Shown: piece after piece, positions 27,078-35,922 of the stretch
Layout of the letters: every line of letters starts with the position of its first letter
Position numbering within the stretch: the stretch's first letter is position 1
Source: JAJXWB01 sp046349085
Lineage (GTDB): Bacteria > Pseudomonadota > Alphaproteobacteria > Rhizobiales > Beijerinckiaceae
Reading direction: 5' to 3'
Assembly: GCA_046349085.1 (NCBI GenBank)
Contig: JAXMDA010000011.1
Coordinates: 14,880-78,879, forward strand
DNA: 64,000 bases
Translations under genes and position numbers: made by a program
The notes under the pieces: generated by a model
The model's database searches: none
What the model saw: the letters and a program-made list of their open reading frames with translations, nothing else
What the model was told of the DNA's origin: nothing

Positions 27078-27983
27078 TCAATCCACGAAGTCCTCGCGCG
27101 AATACCCTTGCGCGAACAGCAGCGCGGTGAGGTCGGCATGTTCGATGCGCGCATCGGCCGCCTCGGCGACCGCGGGCTTGGCGCGAAAGGCGACGCCGAG
27201 GCCCGCTTCGCGCAACATGGGGAGATCGTTGGCGCCGTCGCCGGCCGCAAGCGTCTGCGCCTTGCTGAGACCGCGCGCGTCGCGCAATTCGATCAGCGAC
27301 GTGAGCTTGGCCTGTGCGCCGAGGATCGGCTCCTCGACGCGGCCGGTGAATTTGCCGTTTTCCGCGACGAGGCGATTGGCGCGGTTCTCATCGAAGCCGA
27401 CCATCTCCGCGATCGTATTGGTGAAGGCGGTGAAGCCGCCGGAGACCAGCGCCGTATAGGCGCCGTTGGCGCGCATGGTGCGGACCAGCGTTCTCGCGCC
27501 CGAAGTCAGCGTGATCCGCGATCGGATGACTTCGGCGGGCACCGATGCGTCGAGCCCCGCGAGGAGGGCGACACGCTCGCGCAGCGCCGGCTCGAAGGCG
27601 ATTTCGCCGCGCATGGCGCGCTCGGTGATTCCTGCGACATGATCCTTCAGGCCGACGAGATCGGCCAGTTCGTCGATACATTCCTGCGCGATTATCGTCG
27701 AATCCATGTCGGCGACGAACAGCGCCTTGCGGCGCGTGTCGAGCGGCTGGACCACGATGTCCACCGGCGCGCCGTCAATCGCCGCGCGCAGCGTCGCCTC
27801 GGTCTCCACCGGCTCGAAGCCTTCCGGCGCAAAGGCGATGTCGGCGGCGACGCCGGACGCCAGCCAGCGCGCGGGCGCGGCGTTGGCCAGCGCGGCGCGG
27901 GCGCGCGCGGCAAGGGCCGCGGTCAGAATCGGCGCCTGCGGATTGCAGACGAGCGTGGCGACGTGAGAAAGGGTCTTGGACAT
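27078..27983 (-). CDS. serB: Phosphoserine phosphatase
   Basis: SerB removes phosphate from phosphoserine in the last step of serine synthesis. The 301-residue protein has a variable N-terminal regulatory-like part (about 85 residues) and a HAD-family domain with the nucleophile motif FVADMDSTII, SGGF (motif II), Lys in AQAKL and the acidic motif GDGANDLPML. The substrate-binding ECIDELADLVG segment follows the nucleophile. Length is normal for alphaproteobacteria. It is divergent from miaA, with a 31-nt gap between start codons. Confidence 0.95.
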   Translation of the reverse strand: MSKTLSHVATLVCNPQAPILTAALAARARAALANAAPARWLASGVAADIAFAPEGFEPVETEATLRAAIDGAPVDIVVQPLDTRRKALFVADMDSTIIAQECIDELADLVGLKDHVAGITERAMRGEIAFEPALRERVALLAGLDASVPAEVIRSRITLTSGARTLVRTMRANGAYTALVSGGFTAFTNTIAEMVGFDENRANRLVAENGKFTGRVEEPILGAQAKLTSLIELRDARGLSKAQTLAAGDGANDLPMLREAGLGVAFRAKPAVAEAADARIEHADLTALLFAQGYSREDFVD

Positions 27984-28014
27984 CGGACAGCGGATTCAGA
28001 CGGAAATTCGAACC

Positions 28015-28929
28015 ATGGGGCGGATTCGCGCCATCCTCATCGCAGGCCCGACGGCGAGCGGCAAGTCCGCCGTGGCCCTCGGCCTGGCGCAAGAGACGGG
28101 CGGGGTCGTCGTCAACGCCGATTCCATGCAGGTCTACGGCGATCTCAGGGTCCTGACCGCACGGCCGACGCTCGCAGACGAAGCCGCGGCCGAACACCGG
28201 CTTTACGGCCATGTCGACGGCGCCGTGAATTACTCGGTTGGCCGATGGCTCGAGGATTTCGCAGCCCTCATGTCGGAATTGGCGGCGGCCGGCCGTCTTG
28301 CCGTCGTGGTCGGGGGCACCGGCATGTATTTCAAGGCGGCGACGCAAGGCCTGTCCGACATACCGCGCGTGCCCGAGGAGGTGCGGGCGCGCGTGCGGGC
28401 GGCGGCGGAAGGCCAGGCGGCCGCCGAGCTGCACGCCGGACTTGCGGCGCGCGATCCGCTCACGGCGGCGCGGCTGAAGCCGACAGACCCGCAGCGCATT
28501 CTTCGCGCGCTGGAAGTGCTGGAGGCGACAGGCAAGCCGCTCGCCGCCTTCCAGGGCGCGCGCGGCGCGCCTCTCCTGGCCGAGGGGTCGTGGCGCGGGT
28601 TCTTTCTCGCCCCGGAGCGCGGAGACGTGCGCGCGGCGATCGACGGGCGCTTCGTGAGGATGATCGAGGCCGGGGCGCTGGACGAGGTCGCCGCGCTCGC
28701 CGCGCGGAACCTCGATCCGGCGCTGCCGGTCATGCGCGCGCACGGCGCGCCGGCGCTGATGGCGCATCTGCGCGGCGAGATGTCGCTGGACGAGGCGATC
28801 GCGCGCGGACAGGCCGATACGCGGGCCTACGCCAAGCGCCAGTTCACCTTCGCGCGCCACCAATTGCCGGACTTCCGCTGGCTCGCGCCTGAAGCGGCGG
28901 GCGCGCAGATCGCCGCCGCGCTGGCGTGA
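28015..28929 (+). CDS. miaA: tRNA dimethylallyltransferase
   Basis: MiaA adds a dimethylallyl group to A37 of tRNAs that read UNN codons. The 304-residue protein has the P-loop AGPTASGKSAVA, the substrate-binding VVNADSMQVYGDLRVLTARP, VVGGTGMYFKA and the C-terminal YAKRQFTFAR. The ATG at 28015 with CGGAA upstream begins directly before the P-loop strand; a TTG at 27976 would add 13 residues overlapping serB's first codons. It is followed after 40 nt by a GyrI-like gene. Confidence 0.95.
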   Translation: MGRIRAILIAGPTASGKSAVALGLAQETGGVVVNADSMQVYGDLRVLTARPTLADEAAAEHRLYGHVDGAVNYSVGRWLEDFAALMSELAAAGRLAVVVGGTGMYFKAATQGLSDIPRVPEEVRARVRAAAEGQAAAELHAGLAARDPLTAARLKPTDPQRILRALEVLEATGKPLAAFQGARGAPLLAEGSWRGFFLAPERGDVRAAIDGRFVRMIEAGALDEVAALAARNLDPALPVMRAHGAPALMAHLRGEMSLDEAIARGQADTRAYAKRQFTFARHQLPDFRWLAPEAAGAQIAAALA

Positions 28930-28969
28930 GCGACGCGCCGTCGGTAACGTCGGAGACCGGAGGGGAGCA

Positions 28970-29434
28970 ATGCGCAAGGTTGAGATCAGACGCGCGCCGG
29001 CGCTGACGGTCGCCGGGATCGCGTATCGCGGCCCCTATGCGGAGATCGGAGTGGCCTTCGGTCGGCTGCACGAGGTTCTGACCAACCGCGCCCTCTATCG
29101 CGACGGCGAATACAACGTCGCCATCTACTTCGACGATGCGACGGCGACGCCAGCGGCCGAATGCCGGGCTCTTGCGGGCCGCTCGATGGCCGCAGACGCG
29201 AAAATCGAACCGCCGCTGGAGCGCGTGGATCTTATGGCCGGCGAACATGCCGTCCTGCGCCACGTCGGGCCGTACGCGGACCTCGGCCGCGCCTATGCGT
29301 GGCTGCTCGGCGTCTGGCTGCCGGGCTCGGGACGCGCGGCGGCGAACCGTCCATGCTACGAAATCTACGTCAACACGCCGATGGACGTGGAGCCGAAGAG
29401 CCTCATCACGGACATCTATGTGCCGCTGGAATAG
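28970..29434 (+). CDS. GyrI-like small-molecule-binding domain protein
   Basis: A 154-residue protein consisting of one GyrI-like (AraC effector-binding) domain: VEIRRAPALTVAGIAYRGPYAEIGVAFGRL at the N-terminus and YEIYVNTPMDVEPKSLITDIYVPLE at the end, which is the usual closing strand. Stand-alone members bind small or cationic ligands, and some hydrolyse cyclopropanoid toxins; the ligand here is unknown. No DNA-binding domain is attached. A strong GGAGGGGAG precedes the ATG. A GST gene follows after 58 nt. Confidence 0.83.
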   Translation: MRKVEIRRAPALTVAGIAYRGPYAEIGVAFGRLHEVLTNRALYRDGEYNVAIYFDDATATPAAECRALAGRSMAADAKIEPPLERVDLMAGEHAVLRHVGPYADLGRAYAWLLGVWLPGSGRAAANRPCYEIYVNTPMDVEPKSLITDIYVPLE

Positions 29435-29492
29435 CCGCGATCTGGATTTGCCCGGCCGGCTGTCGCATTCTCGCGGCCGACAGGGGAGACGC

Positions 29493-30101
29493 ATGAAACT
29501 CTACGATCTCAAGAACGGCCTCAATCCGCGGCGCGTCCGCATCTTCCTGGCCGAGAAGGGCATATCGATCCCGTCCGAGTTCGTCGACATGATCAAGGGC
29601 GAGAACCGCGGCGCGCGATACATGGCCATGAACCCGATGGGCACGATGCCGGTGCTGGAATTCGACGACGGCACGCATCTGGCCGAATCCATCGCCATCT
29701 GCCGCTATTTCGAGGAATTGCATCCCGAGCCGCCGCTGTTCGGCTCGACGACCCTGGAGCGGGCGCAGATCGAGATGTGGAACCGGCGCATGGAGCTGGA
29801 AATCCAGTTGCCGATCCAGGACGTGTTCATCCATCTCAATGCGTTCTGGGCGGGCCGCCGGCCGCAGGTGCCGGAATACGGGCGTGTGCGGCAGGCGCAA
29901 TTGCTGGAGCGCATGGCCTGGCTGAATCGCGAGCTGGCGGACCGTCAGTATATCGCCGGCGACCACTACACGGTGGCCGACATCACCGCGCAATGCGCCT
30001 TCGTGATGGGCAAGGGCACGGGCTCGAAAATCCCCGACGACATGACGGATCTGACGCGATGGTTCGACCTCGTGAGCAGCCGTCCGACGGCGCGCGCCTG
30101 A
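29493..30101 (+). CDS. Glutathione S-transferase family protein
   Basis: A 202-residue GST with an N-terminal thioredoxin-like domain (KLYDLKNGLNPRRVRIFLAEKGI, NPMGTMPVLEFDDGTHLAES with the cis-Pro and the glutathione-binding E-S) and a C-terminal helical domain (YIAGDHYTVADITAQC, with the structural Asp). A clear catalytic Ser, Tyr or Cys at the usual N-terminal place is not evident, as in many bacterial beta/nu-like GSTs. GGGGAG precedes the ATG. The substrate cannot be predicted. Confidence 0.85.
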   Translation: MKLYDLKNGLNPRRVRIFLAEKGISIPSEFVDMIKGENRGARYMAMNPMGTMPVLEFDDGTHLAESIAICRYFEELHPEPPLFGSTTLERAQIEMWNRRMELEIQLPIQDVFIHLNAFWAGRRPQVPEYGRVRQAQLLERMAWLNRELADRQYIAGDHYTVADITAQCAFVMGKGTGSKIPDDMTDLTRWFDLVSSRPTARA

Positions 30102-30145
30102 GGCTTCGCGCCACGCGCGAAAAAGCGTCGCCACGAGGACCGAAT

Positions 30146-30159
30146 CTGGTCTAGACCAG
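30146..30159. promoter_or_regulatory. Perfect 14-bp palindrome before mgtE (HutC/DasR-like operator)
   Basis: CTGGTCTAGACCAG is fully symmetric, and its core TGGTCTAGACCA equals the consensus (dre) bound by the GntR/HutC regulator DasR in actinobacteria. It lies 69 nt before the mgtE ATG. No GntR-family gene is in the window, so the binding protein is unknown. Confidence 0.5.
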
Positions 30160-30163
30160 CCTG

Positions 30164-30187
30164 CCTTCGGGCGGAATCGCCGGAAGG
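30164..30187. other. Hairpin in the mgtE upstream region
   Basis: CCTTCGGGCG (30164-30173) and CGCCGGAAGG (30178-30187) pair except for one central mismatch around a GAAT loop. It lies between the palindrome and the gene and could be a leader structure; it does not look like the known Mg-sensing riboswitch. Confidence 0.4.
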
Positions 30188-30227
30188 CGGGAATGCTGCG
30201 CGCGCGTCGCGTGCGTACTGGTGACGC

Positions 30228-31667
30228 ATGGCCGATAGATCCGAACAAACCAAAGGCGACCAGACCGCCGCTCACGGGGCCGCGCAGGACGCCACGTGGC
30301 CCTTCCGCGACGAGGACGGCGCGCTTCGCGCTGAATTCGTCGCGTTGGTCGAGCAAGCCATCGACGCTTCCGACAAGGAGCGGCTGAGCGCGCTCGCGGG
30401 CGAGATGCACAAGGCCGATCTCGCCGACCTGATCGAGGCGCTCGACGCCGACAGCCGTCCGCGCCTCGTCGAGCTCATGGGCGACGAATTCGACTTCGCG
30501 GCCCTGACCGAAGTGCCCGAGCACGTCCGCGACGAAATTCTCGAGGAACTGCCGACCGAAACCGTCGCGGAAGGCGTCAGCGAACTCGAAAGCGACGACG
30601 CGATTGCGCTGCTGGAAGATCTCGACCGTTCCGAGCAGGAGGAAATCCTCGAGGCCATGCCGGCGATCGAGCGTTCGGCGCTGCGCCGCTCGCTCGACTA
30701 TCCCGAGAATTCCGCCGGCCGCCTCATGCAGACGACGCTGGTGGCCGTGCCGCCGTTCTGGACGGCCGGGCAGGCGCTCGACCATCTGCGCGAGGGCGAC
30801 CAGGAGGCGCTGCCGGACAGCTTCTTCGAAATCTTCGTCGTCGACCCCGGCCACCGGCTGCTCGGCAACGTCTTTCTCGACAAGCTCGCCCGTACGCCGC
30901 GTTCGACGCCGCTCGACGCGATCATGCAGGATCGCCGCCACGTCCGCGTGACCGAGGACGAGGAAGAAGTGGCGCGCATGTTCGAGCGCTACAACATCGT
31001 CTCGGCGCCTGTCGTGGACGAGGCGGACCGGCTCGTCGGCGTCATCACCATCGACGACATCGTCGACGTCATCCAGGAGGCGGCCGACGAGGACATCAAG
31101 GCGCTGGGCGGCGTCAACCGTCGCGAGGAGCTGACCGACCCGATCTTCTCGGTGGCGCGCGGGCGCTTCGTCTGGCTGTTCGTCAACCTTGTGACGGCGT
31201 TTCTCGCTTCGTCCGTGCTGGGAATCTTCCAGGGCGAATTGCAGAAGATGGTCGCCCTGGCGATCCTCGCGCCCATCGTCGCGAGCCAGGGCGGCAATGC
31301 GGCGTCCCAGACCATGACCGTGGCCGTTCGCGCGCTCGCGACCAAGGAAATGTCGCGCGCCAACGCCGCGAGGATCATCTTCCGCGAATTTCTGGTCGGC
31401 GGCCTCAACGGCCTCGCTTTCGGCATTCTCACCGGCATCGGCGCGGCCGTCTGGTTCGGCCTGCCGGCGCTCGGCTTCGTGATCGCGGCGGCGATGCTGA
31501 CCAATCTGATCGCGGCGGCGTTCGGCGGCATTCTGGTGCCGCTGGCGCTCGAACGGTTCAGGATAGACCCGGCGGTGTCGTCCGGGGCCTTCGTGACGAC
31601 GGTGACGGATATCGTCGGGTATTTCTCGTTTTTGAGCTTCGCGACGCTGTATTTCGGGCTAAAATAG
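30228..31667 (+). CDS. mgtE: Magnesium transporter MgtE
   Basis: A 479-residue Mg2+ channel of the MgtE family. The cytoplasmic N-domain is a superhelix of repeated acidic segments (LADLIEALDADSRPRLVELM, LEELPTETVAEGVSELESDD). Two CBS domains follow (HVRVTEDEEEVARMFERYNIVSAPVVDEADRLVGVITIDDIVD). The C-terminal pore domain has five membrane helices, starting at RFVWLFVNLVTAFLASSVLG, and contains the ILAPIVASQGGNAASQTMT pore signature. A palindrome and a hairpin lie upstream. Confidence 0.95.
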   Translation: MADRSEQTKGDQTAAHGAAQDATWPFRDEDGALRAEFVALVEQAIDASDKERLSALAGEMHKADLADLIEALDADSRPRLVELMGDEFDFAALTEVPEHVRDEILEELPTETVAEGVSELESDDAIALLEDLDRSEQEEILEAMPAIERSALRRSLDYPENSAGRLMQTTLVAVPPFWTAGQALDHLREGDQEALPDSFFEIFVVDPGHRLLGNVFLDKLARTPRSTPLDAIMQDRRHVRVTEDEEEVARMFERYNIVSAPVVDEADRLVGVITIDDIVDVIQEAADEDIKALGGVNRREELTDPIFSVARGRFVWLFVNLVTAFLASSVLGIFQGELQKMVALAILAPIVASQGGNAASQTMTVAVRALATKEMSRANAARIIFREFLVGGLNGLAFGILTGIGAAVWFGLPALGFVIAAAMLTNLIAAAFGGILVPLALERFRIDPAVSSGAFVTTVTDIVGYFSFLSFATLYFGLK

Positions 31668-31742
31668 AGTGTCCGGCCCGGTGGGAAGCCGCGGGGGCCG
31701 CGCATTAACGACTCGTTACCCCGACAGGGATAATTTGCGCCG

Positions 31743-32561
31743 ATGATGCGTACCTTCGATCTCCGCCGTGCGCCGCTGCGTCTTATCGCGGCCCTGGCCC
31801 TCTCGAGCGCTTTGGCTGCGTGCGGCTCCGGCGTCGATTCCCAACTCGGCAAGTCCCGCTTCAGGTCCTCGGCGGTTTCCTACGCCCCCACCCACAAGGT
31901 GAAGCCGAGCGAAGCCCTCGACCATAGCCGGGATTTCGAGATTCACGGCATCGACGTCTCGAAATACCAGGGCAATATCGACTGGCCGGCCGTCGCCAAT
32001 TCCGACGTGCAGTTCGCCTGGATCAAGGCGACGGAAGGCGCAGACCTGCTCGACACGAAATTCCGCCAGAACTGGGAAGCCGCAAGGGCCGCCGGCGTGC
32101 CGCGGGGCGCCTATCACTTCGTTTACTGGTGCCGGCCGTGGCAGGAAGAGATGGCCTGGTTCAAGTCGAACGTGCCGCGCGAACCCGACTCCCTGCCGCC
32201 GGTGCTCGACGTCGAGGCGACGCCGGAATCGCGCACCTGCAAGCGCACCATCGTACCCGAGCAGGCCATCCCGGAAATGCGGCTGATGCTGCAGGAGATG
32301 GAGCGCCACTACGGCAAGCGCCCGGTCATCTACACGACCGTCGATTTCTACGAGGCGATCCTAGCCGATGGCGCGCTGACCGAATATCCGATCTGGGTGC
32401 GCTCGACCAAGCATCGCCCGCATGTGCGCTACGGTTCGCGCAAGTGGCACTTCTGGCAGTACCAGTCGGACGGCGCCGTGCCCGGCATCGTCGGCAAGGT
32501 CGACCGCAACGTGTTCCACGGTTCGCCGGCCGAATGGCAGAAGTGGCTGGCGAGCAATTGA
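31743..32561 (+). CDS. GH25 family lysozyme-like lipoprotein
   Basis: A 272-residue glycoside hydrolase of family 25 (N-acetylmuramidase fold). The N-terminus is a lipoprotein signal with lipobox LAAC (LRLIAALALSSALAACGSG), so the protein should be attached to the outer or inner membrane in the periplasm. The GH25 core begins at HGIDVSKYQGNIDWPAV with its catalytic-site Asp, and the D-x-E pair is in PPVLDVEAT. The end HFWQYQSDGAVPGIVGKVDRN is also typical. No prophage genes surround it, so this is probably an endogenous cell-wall enzyme. Confidence 0.9.
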   Translation: MMRTFDLRRAPLRLIAALALSSALAACGSGVDSQLGKSRFRSSAVSYAPTHKVKPSEALDHSRDFEIHGIDVSKYQGNIDWPAVANSDVQFAWIKATEGADLLDTKFRQNWEAARAAGVPRGAYHFVYWCRPWQEEMAWFKSNVPREPDSLPPVLDVEATPESRTCKRTIVPEQAIPEMRLMLQEMERHYGKRPVIYTTVDFYEAILADGALTEYPIWVRSTKHRPHVRYGSRKWHFWQYQSDGAVPGIVGKVDRNVFHGSPAEWQKWLASN

Positions 32562-32583
32562 GCCCGTCTGCCGGAGCGTATGC

Positions 32584-33444
32584 TTGCGCGACGAACAATT
32601 CAGCCGCACGGCCCGCGGCGCGGCGCTCCATCGCGCCGCCCACCAGACGCTCGAGAGCGGGCGCATTTTCCGCGATCCCTATGCGTGCGCGATCCTCGGT
32701 CTGACGCCGGACGAAGCTGTCTCCGAGGAAGGCCCGGACGAGAGCCGGCGCCGCATGCGGCTGTTCATCGCCGCGCGATCCCGTTTTGCGGAAGACAGGA
32801 TCGCGGCGGCCGTGGCGCGCGGCGTGCGGCAGATTGTGGTTCTCGGCGCCGGTCTCGACACGTTCGGCTTGCGCAATCCGCATGTAGCGTCGGGCGTGAG
32901 AGTGTTCGAGGTCGATCATCCGGCGACGCAGGAATGGAAGCGCGCGCGCGTTGCGTCGATGGCCGTCGCGGCGCCTTCGCTCACTTTCGCGCCCTGCGAT
33001 TTCGAGCGCGACGATATCGGCGATGCGCTGACGCGCGCCGGCGTCGACAGGGGAACGCCGATCTTCTTCATGTGGCTTGGGGTGACGCCCTATCTGACGC
33101 CGGATGCGGCCATGGCGACGCTGCGCGCCATCGCGGCGACTCCCGGCGCCGAAGTCGCGTTCGACTATACGCAGCGGCGCGAGCGCCACGAAGGCGAAGC
33201 GCGGGAATTTCATGACAGGCTGCTCGAGCGCGTCGCCGCGCTCGGGGAGCCCATCGTCGGATTTTTCGATCCGCGCGAGCTCGCGCGCGACCTTGGCCAA
33301 CTCGGCATGACCGAGCAGGAAGACATCGACATTTCCGAGATTGCGGCGCGTTATTTCGGCGCGCCGCGCTCCAGCCCGCCGCGCGCTTCCGCGGCGCATC
33401 TCATCTGGGCGCGGCGGCCGCAGGAGACGGGGCCGGCGTCTTGA
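32584..33444 (+). CDS. Class I SAM-dependent methyltransferase, LCMT/PPM-like (TIGR00027 type)
   Basis: A 286-residue methyltransferase of the leucine carboxyl methyltransferase-like family. The SAM-binding motif is VRQIVVLGAGLDTFGLR, the acidic loop FEVDHPATQEWKRAR follows, and MWLGVTPYLTPDAAMATLRAIA is the family's post-core signature. The acceptor is unknown; in this family secondary metabolites and O-methylated carboxylates are common. The start is a TTG at 32584 with GGAG 8 nt upstream; the nearby ATG at 32580 is out of frame. It follows the GH25 gene after 22 nt. Confidence 0.83.
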   Translation: MRDEQFSRTARGAALHRAAHQTLESGRIFRDPYACAILGLTPDEAVSEEGPDESRRRMRLFIAARSRFAEDRIAAAVARGVRQIVVLGAGLDTFGLRNPHVASGVRVFEVDHPATQEWKRARVASMAVAAPSLTFAPCDFERDDIGDALTRAGVDRGTPIFFMWLGVTPYLTPDAAMATLRAIAATPGAEVAFDYTQRRERHEGEAREFHDRLLERVAALGEPIVGFFDPRELARDLGQLGMTEQEDIDISEIAARYFGAPRSSPPRASAAHLIWARRPQETGPAS

Positions 33445-33511
33445 GCGCGCAAACTGTGAGCGATGCAAACGGGGCGACGCGGCCACGGACGGAAGCTCCC
33501 GAGGAGACGTC

Positions 33512-34303
33512 GTGTTCTTTCTGATCGCCAAGACGCTCGGGGTGATGGCCGAAGCGCCGCAGATATTCATCGAAGCGCTGCTCGTCGGCGTCGTTCTGCT
33601 CTGGACGCGATGGAGCCGCGCCGGTCGTATCCTCGCCAGCGTCTCGGCAGTGGCGATCGCGGTGTTTTCGCTGTCTGCGGCCAGCAGCTTCTTCGCGCGG
33701 CCGCTCGAGGATCGCTTTCCGCAACCCGATCTCGGCGTCGCGCCGACAGGAATCATCGTGCTTGGCGGCGCAATGGACGAAGGCGTTTCGCGCGCGCGCA
33801 ACATGCCGGCGCTGAATGACGCCGCCGAGCGCCTGACAGAGCCGGTCGCGCTCATGCGGCGCTTTCCGAACGCGCGTCTCGTTTTCTCCGGCGGCAGCGG
33901 ACGGATGACGCCCGACCAATGGACGGAAGCGGACGTGGCGCGCATGTTCTGGCGCGGCATGGGCGTGCCCGATGACCGGATGAGCTTCGAAAGCCGCTCG
34001 CGCGATACGTGGGAGAACGCCGTCTTCACCAAGGAACTCGTGCAGCCCAAGCCCGGCGAGCGCTGGCTGCTCGTCACCTCGGCCATGCACATGCCGCGCT
34101 CCGTCGGCATATTCCGCAAGATCGGCTTCGACGTGATCCCGTATCCCGTCGACTATCAGACCGGCGGCGTGGCCGGGGACTTTCTCGGATTCCGCAAGCC
34201 GATGGACGCCACGCGCATGGCGCAAAACGCAACGCACGAATGGATCGGGCTCGTGTCCTATTACCTGACCGGCAAGAGTTCGGAATTACTGCCGGGGCCG
34301 TGA
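33512..34303 (+). CDS. YdcF family (DUF218) protein
   Basis: A 263-residue envelope protein with two N-terminal membrane helices (MAEAPQIFIEALLVGVVLLW and ILASVSAVAIAVFSLSAASS) followed by the DUF218 domain. The domain starts IIVLGGAMDEG, then NDAAERLTEPVALMRRFPNARLVFSGG, SRDTWENAV and LLVTSAMHMPRSVGIFRKIG, which are the full set of family motifs. Related proteins take part in envelope polymer metabolism (ElyC, SanA), but the reaction is unknown. The GTG at 33512 has GAGGAG 5 nt upstream. Co-transcription with the methyltransferase is possible. Confidence 0.85.
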   Translation: MFFLIAKTLGVMAEAPQIFIEALLVGVVLLWTRWSRAGRILASVSAVAIAVFSLSAASSFFARPLEDRFPQPDLGVAPTGIIVLGGAMDEGVSRARNMPALNDAAERLTEPVALMRRFPNARLVFSGGSGRMTPDQWTEADVARMFWRGMGVPDDRMSFESRSRDTWENAVFTKELVQPKPGERWLLVTSAMHMPRSVGIFRKIGFDVIPYPVDYQTGGVAGDFLGFRKPMDATRMAQNATHEWIGLVSYYLTGKSSELLPGP

Positions 34304-34358
34304 GAGGGGGCGGTCGGCATCAGGCGTTCGGGCGGCCCAACCTGCCGCCGCCTGCTCC

Positions 34359-34652
34359 TCAATCGCTTCTCGGCAACCCCAGCCGGATCACGCCCTTCAC
34401 GTCGTCGGGGTCGGCCGGCTTGCCTTTGCGATAAATGACGAGACGGCCTTCCCGTGCGAGCCCCTTGGCGCTCGAGCGGACGCGCGGCAGCCATTTGCGC
34501 CAGCCGAGCTCGTCCTCGCCGCGCTCCTGCGCGATGCGCTTGGCCGCATCCTCCGGCGAAATCGTCTTCGCGGTCCCGCGCGCGGCAATCTCGGCGAAAA
34601 TGGCTGCGGCGACGATGTCGGCGTCGGCGCTCGAATCTTTCTTGTCCGGCAT
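34359..34652 (-). CDS. DUF3253 family protein
   Basis: A 97-residue protein matching DUF3253: IVAAAIFAEIAARG, TISPEDAAKRIA, GWRKWLPRVRSSAKGLAREGRLVIYRKGKP. It looks like a winged-helix fold. Function unknown. The ATG at 34652 is preferred; a TTG at 34688 would overlap the DUF599 stop region. It lies downstream of the DUF599 gene on the same strand and converges with ydcF. Confidence 0.8.
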   Translation of the reverse strand: MPDKKDSSADADIVAAAIFAEIAARGTAKTISPEDAAKRIAQERGEDELGWRKWLPRVRSSAKGLAREGRLVIYRKGKPADPDDVKGVIRLGLPRSD

Positions 34653-34684
34653 GATCCGCTGATTGCGCGCGCGGCGCCCCTGCG

Positions 34685-35386
34685 TCAAGATTTCGGCGCG
34701 TCGTCGGCTTCGCGCACGAGCGCCTCCAGAGCGTCGGAATGGAATTGCCGCCGATAGATGACGATCATGATGAGCAGGGTCGTGAGCATGAACACGACCG
34801 GGCCGAGATACCAGCCGAGATAGGCGAAGGAGAAGAACAGCGCGCGCTGCCCGTCGGCGAAGTGACGGCCGGCGACGACGCTCATGCTGGCCGCGCGCCG
34901 CGCCGCCTTTTCACGCGCCGCTGTATCGGGAGAGGTCGTCGGGGGCGTCGCGCCGATCAGGATCGCCGAATAATTGTAGAGCCTGTACGACCAGCCGAAC
35001 TTGAAGAAAGCGTAGCCGAAGATAGCCATCAGGCCGATGGTCTTCATCTCCCACAGGCTCCGCGTGATCGACGGCGCGAAGGGAAGCTCCGCGAACAGGC
35101 GCACCACGTCGTCGGTCGAGCGCAGCACGGTCGCCGCGCCGCCGATGGCGAGCAGGGAGGTGGAGGCGAAGAAGGCCGTGCCGTTCTGCAGCGTGGACGT
35201 GATGGCCGTGTCGACGATACGGACTTCGCGGCGCGCCATTTCGCTCATCCAGACGCCGCGTTCCGCATTCATCAGCGCGTTGAGGCCAGGGCTTCTGTCG
35301 TGCCTCAGCTTGACGAAGCGCGCATAGCCGATCCATGCGACGAGAAAGGCGAGCAAGGCGGCGGCGTCTGCGGAATAGGGGAGCAT
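34685..35386 (-). CDS. DUF599 family membrane protein
   Basis: A 233-residue inner-membrane protein with four hydrophobic segments: AAALLAFLVAWIGYARF, the TAFFASTSLLAIGGAATVL segment, TIGLMAIFGYAFFKFGWSYRLYN and FSFAYLGWYLGPVVFMLTTLLIM. The conserved R-x-x-W-M and N-G-T-A-F-F-A-S-T-S features match DUF599. Function unknown. Codons upstream of the ATG at 35386 run antisense through the divergent rhodanese gene and are rejected. Confidence 0.82.
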   Translation of the reverse strand: MLPYSADAAALLAFLVAWIGYARFVKLRHDRSPGLNALMNAERGVWMSEMARREVRIVDTAITSTLQNGTAFFASTSLLAIGGAATVLRSTDDVVRLFAELPFAPSITRSLWEMKTIGLMAIFGYAFFKFGWSYRLYNYSAILIGATPPTTSPDTAAREKAARRAASMSVVAGRHFADGQRALFFSFAYLGWYLGPVVFMLTTLLIMIVIYRRQFHSDALEALVREADDAPKS

Positions 35387-35468
35387 GTCGGCAGGTCCGG
35401 TCTGGCAGGCTTCGCGCGCAGTTGATTTTTGCGGCGCGGTCCCGTCAATCTGTGGCAGGAGGACCCTC

Positions 35469-35888
35469 ATGGCGCAAGAGATCACGGTCGGAATCAAGAA
35501 GTTGATCGAGGAGGCGAACGCCGCGATCGAGACGCTGACAGTCGAGCAGGCCATCGCGCTGCACGGGCGCGACGATGTCACTTTCGTCGATCTGCGCGAT
35601 CCCCGCGAGATGGAGCGCGACGGCCATGTGCCGGGCACGTTCCATTGCACGCGCGGCATGCTGGAATTCTGGATCGATCCGGCCAGCCCCTACGCCAAGC
35701 CGCAATTCCAGGAGGACAAGAAATTCGTGTTCTTCTGCGCCGGCGGCCTGCGATCGGCGCTGGCCGCCCACACCGCCAAGAAGATGGGGCTGAAGCCCGT
35801 CGCCCATATCGAGGGCGGATATGGCGCGTGGAAAAAGGCTGGCGGACCGACCGAAGCCTGGGTTCCGAAGGCGCGCAAGGGCGGCTGA
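35469..35888 (+). CDS. Single-domain rhodanese-like protein
   Basis: A 139-residue rhodanese-fold protein with one domain. The N-terminal half has VTFVDLRDPREMERDGHVPGTFH, and the active-site loop is FFCAGGLRSALAA with the catalytic Cys, so it can form a persulfide. The C-terminal IEGGYGAWKKAGGP is typical. The sulfur donor and acceptor are unknown. AGGAGG precedes the ATG. It is followed after 34 nt by an MHS-type transporter gene. Confidence 0.9.
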   Translation: MAQEITVGIKKLIEEANAAIETLTVEQAIALHGRDDVTFVDLRDPREMERDGHVPGTFHCTRGMLEFWIDPASPYAKPQFQEDKKFVFFCAGGLRSALAAHTAKKMGLKPVAHIEGGYGAWKKAGGPTEAWVPKARKGG

Positions 35889-35922
35889 GCGCGATCGAGG
35901 TCAACAAGAACGGATCGGGCGA

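Noticed and set aside
31743..32561. GH25 lysozyme as a prophage endolysin
   Set aside because: It is a lipoprotein with a clear lipobox and no holin or phage structural gene is near, so an endogenous wall enzyme is more likely.
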